The notes under the pieces are model-generated. The model was not told where the DNA came from and did not search any database. It was given only the letters and a program-made list of their open reading frames with translations. This document shows, in pieces, positions 50,401-63,600 of a DNA stretch of 64,000 bases. The stretch's first letter is position 1; each line of letters starts with the position of its first letter. Source of the DNA: Monomorium pharaonis (Eukaryota; Arthropoda; Insecta; Hymenoptera; Formicidae); contig NC_050474.1 in NCBI RefSeq assembly GCF_013373865.1, forward strand, positions 5,927,561 to 5,991,560, written 5' to 3'. Position numbers and translations under genes: made by a program.

Positions 50401-51299
50401 TAAAAATTTTGAACGTAAATAGTAATATTTATATTATTATATATTATTATCATTATTATACTTATATATTATTATTGTACAGTATTATATATTATTATCA
50501 TTCATCACATTCTAGTACAATAGATAAAAATCTTATAAAATCATACACTGACAAAATAACTTTCCTTCTAGTGCTTTTTTTATGCGGATATTTAAGTAAA
50601 ACTAAAACGTATTAATTTCTAAAGTAAAGAATATACAATCTTTTTAAAACAGAGATTCTACATTAATATGTCAAAAATTATAAAATATATAAAACATAAA
50701 TATATAAAGCACATAAAATCATTTTACCAAATTTACATTAATCTGTTAAGAACTATAAAATATGTTGAACACTTCTTTCTCTTCTCTTTTCTAAAATATA
50801 TAAAACATTTCTTTGTCTTTATCTTCTCTTTAATAAAAAATTATACAGAAAACTTTTAAAAATAGCACTATGCAATACACACGTTTGATAATGTTACATC
50901 AAAGACTGTCATTTTCTAATGTAGCACATTTCGAAGTCACTGTATCTTTTTCGTAGTAGTCTGGACAGACTCTACATACGAATAAAATTTTCATATCTCT
51001 TTGAGTCTGCGTCGAATCCGCTGAAATAATGTTTTCTGTAGCTGAACCCCTTTTCCACAATTATGTAAATTACATAAAATAATCTTGTGTCTCATAGTGG
51101 GATGATTTTGGTTTCTGCAGTACGAATACATTACCGATACACATGTCAAACATACGTCTTTCTGATTTCACGACAATCAACATTAAAGAGAATTCTCAAT
51201 AGGAGATTGATGTAAATTATACCCTACGTTGAAATTGAAATGCTACATAGATACTGAAATTCGCTTTTGTAATAATAGCAGCACGGAATAAGAGAGGGA
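50401..51299. other. Intergenic region copy 13/copy 14
   Basis: 899 bp, largely repeated after copy 14 (55601-56449). It contains AT-rich sequence with AAAATATATAAAACAT-type words and, from about 50930, a conserved upstream block with GGACAGACTCTACATACGAA, CACGACAATCAACATTAAAG and ATTCGCTTTTGTAATAATAG just before the ATG. No gene; the small frames here are AT-rich chance frames. Confidence 0.7.
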
Positions 51300-54200
51300 A
51301 TGGATGATATTGATCAGTTCTTTCAGAATTCAGATTATAACACTATTCGAGTACTATTAAGTGCTGCTGGTCTATGGCCTTTTCATACACGTATCAGACG
51401 CTACGCAATAAATCTCGTAATAATGCTAATAATCGGATGTGACTTTATATTCCAGGTAAGTTAAAAAAGAAGTATCCTACACGGAGAGAATTTTTCGTTA
51501 TATTTTGCCGTAAAATTCAACCTCTAAATTTTAACATGTTTGATAATGAGAGTGGAACAACTAAGCAATCTACTAAATATTATCGATAATGATAGGAATT
51601 TGTGAAATATACAACAAAAATTTTATAAATTACGTAATAAAAATTATCAAAGCAGATTGTAAAATATTCTAAGGTAACATTTTTACAATGCGCTTTGTAA
51701 AAAATTTCCATATTCCTACTAAAATTTTTAAAAATTATAACAAATGAATAAATTGCATATTTTATAATATTTTAAATGAAATATTATACATGGTCCCAGA
51801 AACACTTTTTAAAAATTGACGTATTTCTAAATAAACATAAAATTTGACTCAAAGTTAAAGTTAATTTCATCTGCCTGCACAAGTACTGACTGGTACAACA
51901 GCGCGAATTAGTTCGTCCATTCACAAATCTTTTGACTCTCTACATTTATCGAAAACTTTCGAAAGCGACGCGTCACGAGCCGCGAACCGTGAACAATAAT
52001 AAACCATTCCGATTCCACGAAATCCCATTGTGCGTAGAAATTCGCTATCTTTGACGAGAGACATGCTATAAGACCCCAGCTTTATGTTATATAGTATATA
52101 TATAATTATATAAACAAAGCATTTATAGTAAGAAATATCTGTCGAGTTAAGATAGTCCTCTGATAGAGAAGTTTCTTCCTAAATTTGCTACAAGCACTAA
52201 AATATTACATAATATGTAGCCGGCAACACTTCGGACAAGTTCATTCTTGTTTACTTGAGTGTCGAGTATCTAACGTATTATAGCGAGACGAAACTAACCA
52301 ATCATTGTCAGACACATTCAATAAATTACCATGCAACATGTTAAAATTATCCTAAACGATTAAGTCAAATTAAAAATATCATGCTACATTGTAAAATGTA
52401 TATGAAATAAATCATGTGTTTATATTTGGCACTTATACTTGGCATTTATTCTAATTAAAACAATAAAGACTTATAAACTGTATACTATATTTTAGAATTA
52501 AAATTTTATTATACATTTTAGTAATATTAATTAAACAAATTTAATATTTTATTGTAATAGATATAAATAATCAGAGAGAATATCATATAAATCTTCAAAA
52601 TATTGATTTGTCTTGTGATTACTATGATTTTTAAACTAAATTTTTAAAGAAAATTCTTTCCGTACATATGGAGAGAAAGAGTTAACAAAGTTAAAACAGC
52701 CATGGTAGCTAAGATGTCCATAAAAATGGAAATAACTATGTCATTGCTGTCCATGTTCAGTTTATTAATTATTAAAATACAACAGTTACAGCAAAGGATA
52801 TTCGCTGTTAAAACAATTAAGATATATGTCCCACAAATAACTGAGATTTGAAGTGCACGATTTTATGTAAAACACTTGTAAAAAAAATTTTATACAGATT
52901 TAATATAGATTAATATAAATTTTATTAAAATTAAATAAAATACTAATAAGATTTTAATAAACACTCGATTTTTAATTAAAACTTTATAAATATTTAATTT
53001 TGATTATGTACAAATCTATATTAAATATTATATAACCTTATTAAATGTCTTTATAAAGATTAAACAAAATTAATTATTATATTTATATTAAACTACATAA
53101 AATTTTTATTAAAGTTTTATAAATTCTTATAAAGTTCTTATTAAAATCTTATTAGTATCTTATTTAATTTTAATAAAATTTATATTAAATCTATATAAAA
53201 TTTTTTTTCAGGGCATTGAAAAGTAACTACCATTTTCTTAGCTATTCGTGAATTAAATCATAAAGTGTCAAAGCATTTGATTTTAACTAATAAAATTGTA
53301 TCATACAGCAAATGTATTTTATCTTTAATAACAATAATGACAGAAAATTCGAATATTAACATTTAACTGATATTTCTAAGTTATTTCTCTTCGTATATCA
53401 TCTACAAAAAGTTTCTTGCAAGTGTACTAGCGTTTAATATGCGTTTATTATTGCATTATTAAAAAAAAAAGGAATATTAAATAAACTTTTTAATAGTGTT
53501 TCGTCAAATATTCACATTTAAATACATTTCACATAATTATAGTGTAATTCATAATAGAGTTTACGTTAGACATTAGACATTTATTACATGATGTGCAATG
53601 TAATTGAAATTGCAGCTATTGGATACGATTGCAATTCGGCATGATTTCTTCGCAGTAATCCATTCTCTCCCGTTGATACTTGGCACTATTATAATCATAA
53701 ATAAAACAATCTGTTCGATATACAATTTACCACAGGTGGGTAAATAAAATCGGCATTGTTTGTCTTATCAATAAACGATTAATTAATAATAAAACCAATA
53801 CAAATAATCTCGGATCAAAAAATTATAACTCATCATATTTAAATCTTTTCCGAGTAATAGATAAAAATACTTCTAACAATGATGTACGAGTACAGTATTT
53901 CCCTCAAATCGGATGAGGAAATTAAGCTACACAATTTGCGCGTGCAAAATGGGCGAAAGTTATGCAACGCTTACATGGGTGACTTTAAAAATATAATTGG
54001 GCTTATAAAACAATAATACAATGCAGTAATAATACATTTCGAATATTTACACTTTTAAATTTTATTTCCTAAATAAAATTTTAAATAATATATAGCATAT
54101 CACAATATTTTCCAAGACATTTAATGATTTATAAACTATTCAATTATTGCGCAGTTATTGTTGATAATAGTGAATTATAAAAATTTTCTTGCAAATTAGG

Positions 54201-55600
54201 TTTTATAGTAAGCCATAGCATTCTTTATTATATAATTTCATCATTAATGATTTTCTACACAAAATACATTGAGACTGAAGAGTTATCAAACAATACGCTA
54301 CATGACCAGATATCAGGAATACCTAATTCAATTAATTCTACATTGGTTGATGAAGACACGGAATCCCTTCCAATTTTTATATATAGCATCGTATCTGATT
54401 GTGTAATTATGTTTACAATAACCGTATCCGATGTTCTATATGTAACAATGACCGAGTATTGCTGCGGTTTGTTTGCAGCTTTGAGGTAAGTCTAATAAAC
54501 AATCACGGTTTAAATACACGATTTCTACGTGTAAAAAATGTGTATTCAATGCGAATAATAAAACAGTTTATTGGGCATATTTGTTATAAAAATAGATTTT
54601 TTTAATATCTTGCGATAACATTGAGTTTAGATATCGGTTGGAATTTGCGTTAGAATTTGATAACGACGAATTAACAATGCTAGATAATAAATCTTACTTG
54701 AATGTGGTGTATAGTATTCGCAGACACACAGAAACAATACAGTGAGTATACGTTTATATTTATTATATTCATGTAAGTAATAGTAACAAATGTAATATAT
54801 TTGTGTATGTTATACTAGGTTTGTTACTAACTTGGAGGCAATATTTAGTTCAAACCTTATGGTTCATGTGGGATTGCTCGTACTTATTTTAGCCTGCCTG
54901 GTATATGAGGTATAGACTGATAAAAATTCTTTCATGACTGTAACAATTTTAGAATATGCTCCTATGTTACACATAAATTATGTATCAAATTAGTGAAACT
55001 AAGCAATTTAAGTAAATTGATTATATTTTTCACATTTTTGATTCATGTATATATTGTTATAGGTGACAGTCATAGGAAAAGTCATGGGAACAAATTACAT
55101 TATACAAACTATTGCTTATTTAAACTTTATTTTACTTAACATATTCTTTGAAAATTGGCAGGGTCAAAAAATTATAGATTCTAGCGAAAAAGTGTTTGAA
55201 TCCGCGTACGTTTTATATAATATTAAAAGTACCACATTTTTGCAAAATCATAAATTATACTAATCCATGAAAACATAACAAAATAATAAACATGTAAATA
55301 AATACATACTGTAATTTCACTAAGATTTCTTGCAAAATTTGCAGGTATAACGCAGAGTGGTACAGTATGCCGATAGCATCGAGAAAGCTTCTCATAATGT
55401 TGATGATGAAAACTGAAAAACCATTGATGCTAAGAATGGGTAAACTCGTTGTATTGTCATATGTAACTTTCAATGCGGTAAGCATAATTCTTTTGTAGAA
55501 TAAAATATATACCTGCAGTGATTTTATACAAAATAAAATTTTGTTTAAGGTTTTGCGTACATCATCGTCATACTTTATGCTACTACAATCTCTGCAATGA
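51300..55600 (+). CDS. Odorant receptor copy 14 (subfamily D), intact, 402 aa
   Basis: Complete nine-exon receptor: 51300-51455, 53616-53735, 53861-53978, 54200-54485, 54631-54741, 54819-54909, 55063-55205, 55345-55477, 55550-55600 (TGA). It starts MDDIDQFFQNSDYN, with AAGLWPFHTR before TM1. Exon 4 is long (286 nt): the extracellular loop has N-N-T and N-S-T sites and VDEDTESLPIF in place of the usual LDKYY motif. Exon 7 is 143 nt, two codons longer than in copies 12, 13 and 16, with IFFENWQGQKIIDSS. Exon 8 is YNAEWYSMP. The end is SSSYFMLLQSLQ. Intron 1 is 2160 bp because of two insertions absent from copy 15. Coding sequence is uninterrupted. Confidence 0.93.
51490..52665. mobile_element. 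Insertion of about 1.2 kb in intron 1 of copy 14
   Basis: Relative to copy 15, sequence is inserted between TACACGGAGAGAA (ending about 51493) and ATGGAGAGAAAGAG (from about 52669). GGAGAGAA flanks both sides as a possible 8-bp target duplication. The left terminus GGAGAGAATTTTT pairs with AAAATTCTTTCC at the right. No transposase frame is visible, so it is either a non-autonomous element or a decayed one. Confidence 0.6.
52874..53213. mobile_element. Palindromic MITE (about 340 bp) in intron 1 of copy 14
   Basis: Very long inverted repeat of about 80 bp per arm. The left begins CTTGTAAAAAAAATTTTATA; the right ends with TATAAAATTTTTTTTCAGGG. Copy 15 has the empty site (TAAGACATTGAAAAG, near 56848), so the ends are well fixed. 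No coding capacity. Confidence 0.8.
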
Positions 55601-56449
55601 AAGTTTGAATTAATTAGTAATATTTACATTATTACATATTATCACATTCTAGCACAACAGATAAAAATCTTATAAGATCGCACATTAACAGAATAAATTT
55701 CCATCCAGTGCTTTTTCATGTGGGTATTTAAGTAAAACTAAAACGTATTCATTTCTAAACTAAAGAATATAATCCTTTTAAAATAAGAATTTTACATTAA
55801 ACCGTTAAAAACTATAAAATATATAACGCATAAATATATAAAACATACAAAATATTTTTTAATCAATTTTACATTAATCTGTTAAAAACTATAAAAGAGT
55901 TAAAACATTTCTTTGTCTTTTTTTTTAAATATATAAAACATTTCTTTGTCTTTATCTTCTCTTTAATAAAAAATTATACAGAAAACTTTTAAAAATAGCA
56001 CTATGCAATACACATGTTTGATACCTTACATCAAAGATGTAGACTGTCATTTTCTAATGTAGCACATGAAGCATTTTGAAGTCACTGTATCTTTTTCGTA
56101 GTAGCCTGGACAGACTCTACATACGAATAAAATTTTCATATCTCTTTGAGTCTGCGTTGAATCCGCTGAAAGTATAATGTTTTCTATAGCTGAGCCCCTT
56201 TTCCATAATTACGTAAATTATATAAAATAATCTTGTGTCTCATAGTGGGGTGATTTTGGTTTTCGCGGTACGAATAGATTACTGAAACACATGTGAGACA
56301 TATGCCTTTCTGATTTCACGATAATCAACATTAAAGAGAATTCTCAATAGGAGATTGATGTAAATTATACCCTACGTTGAAATTGAAATACTACATAGAT
56401 ACTGAAATTCGCTTTTGTAATAATAGCAGCAGGGAATAAGAGAGAGGGA
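55601..56449. other. Intergenic region copy 14/copy 15
   Basis: 849 bp, a duplicate of the 50401-51299 region with small differences. Its 3' half is the conserved upstream block: GGACAGACTCTACATACGAA near 56108 and ATTCGCTTTTGTAATAATAG near 56407, 20-45 bp before the ATG. No gene. Confidence 0.7.
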
Positions 56450-59200
56450 ATGCATGATATTGATCAGTTCTTTCAAGATTCAGATTACAACATTCTTCGA
56501 GTACTATTAGGTGCCGTTGGTCTATGGCCTTTTCATACGCGAAACAGGCGTTATACAATATACATTGTAATAATGTTATTACTCGGATCTGCCTTATTAT
56601 TCCAGGTAAGTTAAAAAAGAAGTATCCTACATGGAGAGAAAGAATTAACAACGTTAAAACATAACCATGGTAGCTAAGATATCCATAAAAATGGAGATTA
56701 TTATGTCATTGCTATTGCTGTCCAAGCTTAATTTATTAATATATAATTATTAAAATACATCAGTTACAGTAAAGGATGTTTGCTGTTAAAACAATTAAAA
56801 TATATGTTCCATAAACAACTGAGATTTGATATGCACGATTTCATGTAAGACATTGAAAAGTAACTGTCACTTTCTTAGCTACTCGTGAATTAAATCACAA
56901 AGTGTCAAAGCCTTTAATTTTAACTAATAAATTTGTATCTCACACCAAATGTATTTTATCGTTAATAATCAATATATAGTAATGACAAAAAATTCAAATA
57001 TTAATATTTAACTGATATTTCTAAGTTATTTCTCCTCGTGTATCATCTACAAAAAGTTACTTGTATGTGTATGTACCAGCATTTATTATTGCGTTACTAA
57101 AAAAAGCGAATTAAATAAATTTTTTTATAATACTACTGTTTCGTCAAATATTCACATTTAAATGCATTTCACATAATTATAATGTAATTCATAATAGAGT
57201 TTACGTTAGACATTAGACATTTATTACATGATGTGCAATGTAATTGAAATTGCAGCTATTGGATATCATTGCAATCCGAAATGATTTCTTCGCAGTAATC
57301 AATACCATACCGTTCATATTGCACTTTATTATAGTCATAAATAAAGCAATCTGTTCGATATACAAATTACCACAGGTGCGTAAATAAAATCAGCATTGTT
57401 TACATTATCAATAAACGATTAACAAATAATAAAAGCAATAGCAATAATCTCGGGTTAAAAAATTATAATTCATCATATTTAAATCTTTTCTGAGTAATAG
57501 ATAAAAATACTTCTAATAATGATGTACGAGTACCGTATTTCTCCCAAATCGGATGAGGAAACTAAGCTACAGAATTTGCACTCGCAATATGGGCGAAAGT
57601 TAAGCTACACTTACATGGGTGACTTTAAAAATATAATTTATCTTATAAAACAATAATACAACGTTTCAAACATTTATACTTATAAATTCTATTTCCTAAA
57701 TAAAATTTTAAATGACACTTGGTATATCACAATATTTTCGAAGACATTTAATGATTTATAAACTATTCAATTATTGCGCAGTTATTGTTGATAATAGTAA
57801 ATTATAAAAATTTTCTTGCAAATTAGGTTGTCTAATAGGCTTTTACGCTCTTTATTATTTAATTGATACATTATCGGTAAGAACTATCCGTACGAAATAC
57901 AACGAGACTGAAGAGTTATCAAACAAAACGCTGCATTACCAGATATCAGGAATATCTAGTTCAATTAATTCTACATTGGTTGATGAAGACACGGAATCCC
58001 TTCCAATTTTTATACATTTCTTCATGTGTGATTGTGTAGCCATAATTTTAATAATCGTATCCGATGTTCTATATGTAACAGTGACCGAGTACTGCTGCGG
58101 TTTGTTTGCAGCTTTGAGGTAAGTCTAATAAACGACTATGGTTTAAATACACATGTAACATATGTATCCAATGCAAATAATGGAATAGTTTATTTGGCGC
58201 GATATTTGTTACAATTTTTTTAAATTTCTTGCGATTATATTGAGTTTAGATATCGGTTGGAATTTGCGTTAATATTTGATAACAATGAATTAACAATAAC
58301 AGAGGATAAATCTTACTCCAATATCGTGTACAGTATTCGCAGACACATAGAATCAATACAGTGAGTATATGCTTATATTTATTATATTCATGTAAGCAAT
58401 AGTAACAAAAGTAATATATTTTTATATGTTATACTAGATTTGTTACTAACATGGAGTCAGTACTTAGCTTAAATCTTTTTGTTCAAACGGGATCGTTCGT
58501 ACTTATTATAGCTTTACTGGTATACGAGGTATAAAAATTCTTTCATGACTGCAACAATTTTAGGATGTGCTTCTGTGTTGCATACAAATTATTTATCAAA
58601 TTACTGAAACAAAGCAATAATTATATTTTCCACATTTTTGAATAATGTATATATACATTGTTATAGGTGACAAACATAGGAATCTTCATGGGAAGAAGTT
58701 ACATTGTAAAAGCTGTTGCTTATTTAAACTTTGTTTTAATTAACGTATTCTTTGAAAATTGGCTGGGTCAGAAAATTATAGATTCTAGCGAAAAAGTGTT
58801 TGAATCCGTGTACGTTTTATATAATATTAAAAGTAGCACATTTTTGCAAAATCATGAAGTATACTAATTCATGAAAACATAACGAAATAATAAGCATGTA
58901 AATAAATACATAATGTAATTTTACTAAAATTTCTTGCAAAATTTGCAGGTATAACGCAGAGTGGTACAGTATGCCGATAATAACGAGAAAGCTTCTCATA
59001 ATGCTGATGATGAAAACGGAAAAACCATTGATGTTAAAAATGGGTAAACTCTTTGAATTGTCATTTGCAACTTTTAATACGGTAAGCATAATTTTTTTAT
59101 AGAATAGAATATATACCTGCAGTGATTTTATAGAAATAAAATTTTGTTTAAGATTTTGCGTACATCATCGTCATACTTTATGCTACTACAATCTCTGTAA
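56450..59200 (+). CDS. Odorant receptor copy 15 (subfamily D), intact, 403 aa
   Basis: Complete nine-exon receptor: 56450-56605, 57256-57375, 57501-57618, 57827-58118, 58250-58360, 58438-58528, 58667-58809, 58949-59081, 59153-59200 (TAA). It starts MHDIDQFFQDSDYN, with AVGLWPFHTR before TM1. Exon 4 is the longest of the array (292 nt); its loop has N-K-T and N-S-T sites and VDEDTESLPIFIHFF. Exon 7 has ENWLGQKIIDSSEKV, with L where the paralogues have Q. Exon 8 is YNAEWYSMP. The end is SSSYFMLLQSL. Intron 1 (650 bp) shows the ancestral empty state for the insertions found in copy 14. It is the closest paralogue of copy 14. Confidence 0.93.
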
Positions 59201-59518
59201 TGGATATTTTGAACGTAATTAGTAATATTTACATTATTACATATTATCACATTCTAATACAATAGATAAAAATCTTGTAAGATCACACATTGACAAAATA
59301 ACTTTCCTTCCAGTGCCTTTTTATGTGGGTACTTAAATAAAACTAAAATGTATTAATTTATAAAGTAAATATCTTTTTAAAACAGATTTTATATTAATCT
59401 GTTGAAAACAATAAAATGGTTAAAAACGTTTCTTTGTCTTTTTTTTAATTAAAATATATAAAACATTTCTTTGTCTTCCCTTTAATAAAAAATTATACGG
59501 AAAACTTTTAAAAATAGC

Positions 59519-59823
59519 ACTGAGATTTAAAGTGCATGATTTTATGTAAGACATCGGAAAGGAACTGCCACTTTCTTAGCTACTCGTGTGTCAAACTGCA
59601 AAGTTTATAATTTTAACTTGTAAAGTTGTATCTAATAAAGTTACAGCAAATGTATTTTATTATTAATAACCAATTCTCAGTGATGACAAAAAATTCAAAT
59701 ATTAAATTTAACTAACATTTCTAAAGTACTATATTTCTCTTCGTGTATCGTCTACAAAAAGTTGCTTGCACGTGTATTATAGCATTTATTATTACGTTAT
59801 TTAAAAAATGAGAATATTAAATA
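59519..59823 (+). pseudogene. Relic of odorant receptor intron 1 (deleted copy)
   Basis: Collinear with intron 1 of copies 14 (about 52848-53480, without its insertion) and 15 (about 56818-57120): shared words include ACTGAGATTT, CAAATGTATTTTAT and CATTTATTATT. No exon 1 precedes it and no exon 2 follows. The left border joins the 3' flank type at AAAATAGCAC, where copies 13 and 14 continue differently. Confidence 0.72.
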
Positions 59824-59829
59824 TTCATT

Positions 59830-59859
59830 ATATACATACACATATATTATTATTATTTC

Positions 59860-59897
<38 letters not shown>

Positions 59898-59928
59898 GAA
59901 ATAATAATAATAATATATATGTATGTAT
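59830..59928. repeat. AT-rich palindrome with (AT)n core
   Basis: The left arm (ATACATACACATATATTATT and TATTATTTCTA) pairs with the right arm (TAGAAATAATAATAATAATA then TATATGTATGTAT) around an (AT)n loop. It could form a large cruciform. It may be a small palindromic element whose centre has expanded. Confidence 0.75.
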
Positions 59929-60636
59929 AATATTATATATAATTATATATAATAATACATAACAGAAAAGTTGCCAAAAAAGCTACTAGCATAGATCTAA
60001 AATGGCACCTTTTTATTTCTCGAAAGTGAAAGCATTACGTCATATTAATACCGATCTCCTTAGATAATTAAAAAAATAAAAATAAATAGTTCGTACATTT
60101 TTTATTTTTTAAAGCAATATATAGTAATTTTGCATATAATATTTATAGAAAAGTACATCTGCAATAATGTATAAAATAATTATAATAATATAAAATAATA
60201 AATATATGTCATACATTCTTTAATAAAGGTGCAAAGTAAAACTGAATATATGAGCAAACTGAGTTTTTAATTTCCTTAGTATTAGTGTTAAGATGAGTAT
60301 CGATAGTTTTCATCAGCGCTAATATGTAGAGCAAATCGATAAGAGTTCTTCCTTGCACAGAATTGCCGTTTTACACTGTATATTATTTCGACGAAACCCG
60401 CAGGAAAGATACTGCTTTCAACGGTATAGACGTGTAGTTTTACAATCTTGTAATTTCGTAATCAATCGAAATGGCAGTGCTAGTAGATTTCACAGAAGAA
60501 CCGTGTTTACACCGCGTACATGACATCGACGTTAAACGGAATATTTGATGAGGAGACGACGTGATCTATATCTCTGACATGAACTCGAATGTAAATTTTG
60601 TTCGCACAAAGTTACGACGGCAATCGGGGGGGAAAG

Positions 60637-63600
60637 ATGCAGAATATCGACGAGTTCTTTCGTCAGTCGTACTACAACAATCTTCGCATTCTGTTGACCG
60701 TTTGCGGCATATGGCCCTTTCAAGGGTTAAGGAAACGTTACGCGATGTACGTCGGGAGTTCAGTGCTTTTTGGATTCACTATTATACTCCAGGTACTCAT
60801 AAAAAAAAGAGCAAAGAAGCCTCGCGGTTATTCCAAAGTATTGTGTGCAGATAAAAAAAAAGTGAGTTGTGATTTCTCTAAATTTCTTTCTTTCTTTGGT
60901 TCTTGTAAATATATAAATAATAAATTATAAATCATAATTTCTCATTTATATATACATATATATATTAGTGTAAAACAGAAGTTTTATCCGAAAAAATCGC
61001 AACGCACAAATTTTTTTTACATTTTGTACACATCTTTATAAAATTGAGAATTCTATTAATTTATTAATTTAATTAAACACAGACGCTATGTATGATTAAG
61101 GTTTGGCCAGATTTTTTCGAGGTATTCGATTGCTTGACAATGTTATTTTACACTCTAACGTCGACGATTAAATTAATTTACTCAGTATATAAATTACCTA
61201 AGGTGCGTTAATAAAAAGTGATCAAATGTTAAGACCATCTTAATTAAATACGGAGCAATTGAGATGGCAGTGATAAAAGTGAAGTAGTTGTTGTATTTAA
61301 ATTAGTTTTGAGTTACAGATTAAAATGCTTCTCGTGAATATACGAGAACACTGGTGTTCTCCGAAATCGAATGGAGAAGCTAAAATCTTACGCTCACATG
61401 TACTGTTCGCACGAAAATTCGGCTACATTTATTCAGGTAAGTTTGTTGATGATGTACGCTAATAATAAAGGATTACTGGAACACAAAATCTAAAATTTGG
61501 TTTCTAACGCGGCTTATGTAGCATATAAAGTGTTCTTATTTTAACTAGACTCTGTAAATATCTTCAAGAAATAATAAAAAGCCGTGTATTTACATGATTT
61601 TATACTTAAAGAATCTATGTATCATTATTTGTACGAAAAAATTTTTATATTTAATACTTTACATACATGTGAAAAAATAGATTTGCTAACATCTACAATA
61701 ATTGTCGCAGCAAATTTTAATAATTATCATATAAACAACAATAAAATTTACCTCATTTTAGTGCAAATGCAAACATTTTTGGAAATTTTAAGCAACACGA
61801 ATAGATTTTTTATCTGTTTTCCGAGATATATATTTTTATTTTTAACATACTTTGTTTTAGTTTTATGCAAATTTATTCTCTTTTGTTATTCTTTCTAATT
61901 TTGCTTATGCCCAAATATTTAGCGATATTTTTTTGATAATAGTAAAATGCATTTGCTATAAATACATTGTTTATTTTACAAATTAATATGTTCTTATAAA
62001 TAAATTTATTCAGAACATTTTTCTATTTATTTTGCTATCAAAATAAATTTTCTATAACATAGTGTAATAAATTGTTTGCTTTTGTATATTATTTTAAAAT
62101 ATATACACATATAGTAAAAACAACTTTGCAATGATGACTAAATTATATTTCTCTTTGCACTTAATGTAATATTAATTTTTGTAACAAATTTTAATACAAT
62201 ATTATATAAATATATACTAAAAAAATTTATACATTGAAAAAAATGTAATATATTTAATAAGATATGTTATTGCGGGCTGCCAATTACAGATATACTCAAT
62301 ACAATAATATATGCTATTGCAGTATCAACATTGTACTTGCATTAATAGCAAATATTATTGTATTGAGTATTTTATGTAGTTGGCAGCCCGCAATCAGATC
62401 TGTTATTGGCTATATTACTTTTTTTTTCTGTGTACCATTCTTTGTAATTACACATAATTACGCATTTTTTAATATACCTGGTGTTTTTGCTAGGTGGTCT
62501 ATTCATCTATGTTATAATTTATGCGTTTACACCTTTAGTGGTCAAATTTTATTACAAGAAGAACACGTTAAATAAGACGCAGGATACAGAAGTAAATTCA
62601 GATCCCCACATCAGTTACCTGCTTGATTTACAAATGCAACATACACCATTATTCATACAGGGCGCCTCAGCTGAAATATGTCTTACAGTTCTTCTTTTCT
62701 CATTCAATGTCCTATATTTAGTGTGCGTTCAGCATTGTTGTGGTTTGTTTGAAGCTTTAAAGTAAGTTTAGCGAATCTGAGAAAATTAAATATTAAATCT
62801 TAACTTTTATAGCTTTTAAAGCATCTGCATTAAAAACACATCTGTTCCAAAATATCATTAAGTCAACATAATTGATTAAAATATACACCGAGAAAAAAAT
62901 ATTCTTGATTTGACGAAATTTTCCAACTAAATTAAAATTTTGTCAGTTCAAGAATTTATGCATTTAACTTAAATGCACAAATTTCAGTTCAAGTATTTAT
63001 ATAATTAATTAAAATATATAAATACTTCAATAGACCAAATTTAATTTAGTTGGGAAATTTAGTCAAATTAACAACATTTTTTTCTCAGTGTAGTATACAT
63101 ATAAGTGTTAATAGTATGTGTATAAAAGTATTTTTGTTCATCACTACATTATGTCAAATTTCAGATACCATTTGGAAAACGGATTTGAGTTTCGAAAGAA
63201 TGATGACGACATAATGACAACATCTATGCAGAATAAATGTTATTCAAATATCGCCTACGGCGTTCGAAGGCACACAGAGGCAGTGCAGTTAGTATACACC
63301 TCCACAATAATTTTTATAAATAATTAGTAGTAATTGATATCTTTGTATATATTATGCCAGATTTGCTATGGCCATAGAATCATTGTATAGACTACCATTT
63401 TTCATGCATATGACAATTAATGTGTCATTATTAAGTATCGTAGGAGCTCAGGTAAATTATTTTTATAATTATCTACATTCAATAAATTTAAATAGTCATA
63501 TATATAATGAAATTTTAGGTGATAAATGATACAGAAAACATTGGTCGTCTCATGCCGTACGGCACTTATCTTAGCGGGCTTGTACTTAACACCTTCTTTG

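Larger units (their letters stand above)
59201..60636. other. Intergenic region copy 15/copy 16
   Basis: 1436 bp. It starts with the usual 3' flank of copies 13-15 to about 59518, then a relic of a receptor intron 1 (59519-59823), an AT-rich palindrome (59830-59928), AT-rich sequence, and the promoter region of copy 16 (from about 60280). The 63-residue antisense frame near 60532 overlaps exon 1 of copy 16 and is not supported. Confidence 0.65.

Noticed and set aside
60561..60854. 97-residue frame overlapping exon 1 of copy 16
   Set aside because: It is a different frame over the real exon 1, which carries the signature CGIWPFQ and a correct donor at 60793.
61584..61898. Open frame of 104 residues in intron 3 of copy 16
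   Set aside because: AT-rich composition, no receptor or transposase motif, and no counterpart in paralogous introns; taken as a chance frame.
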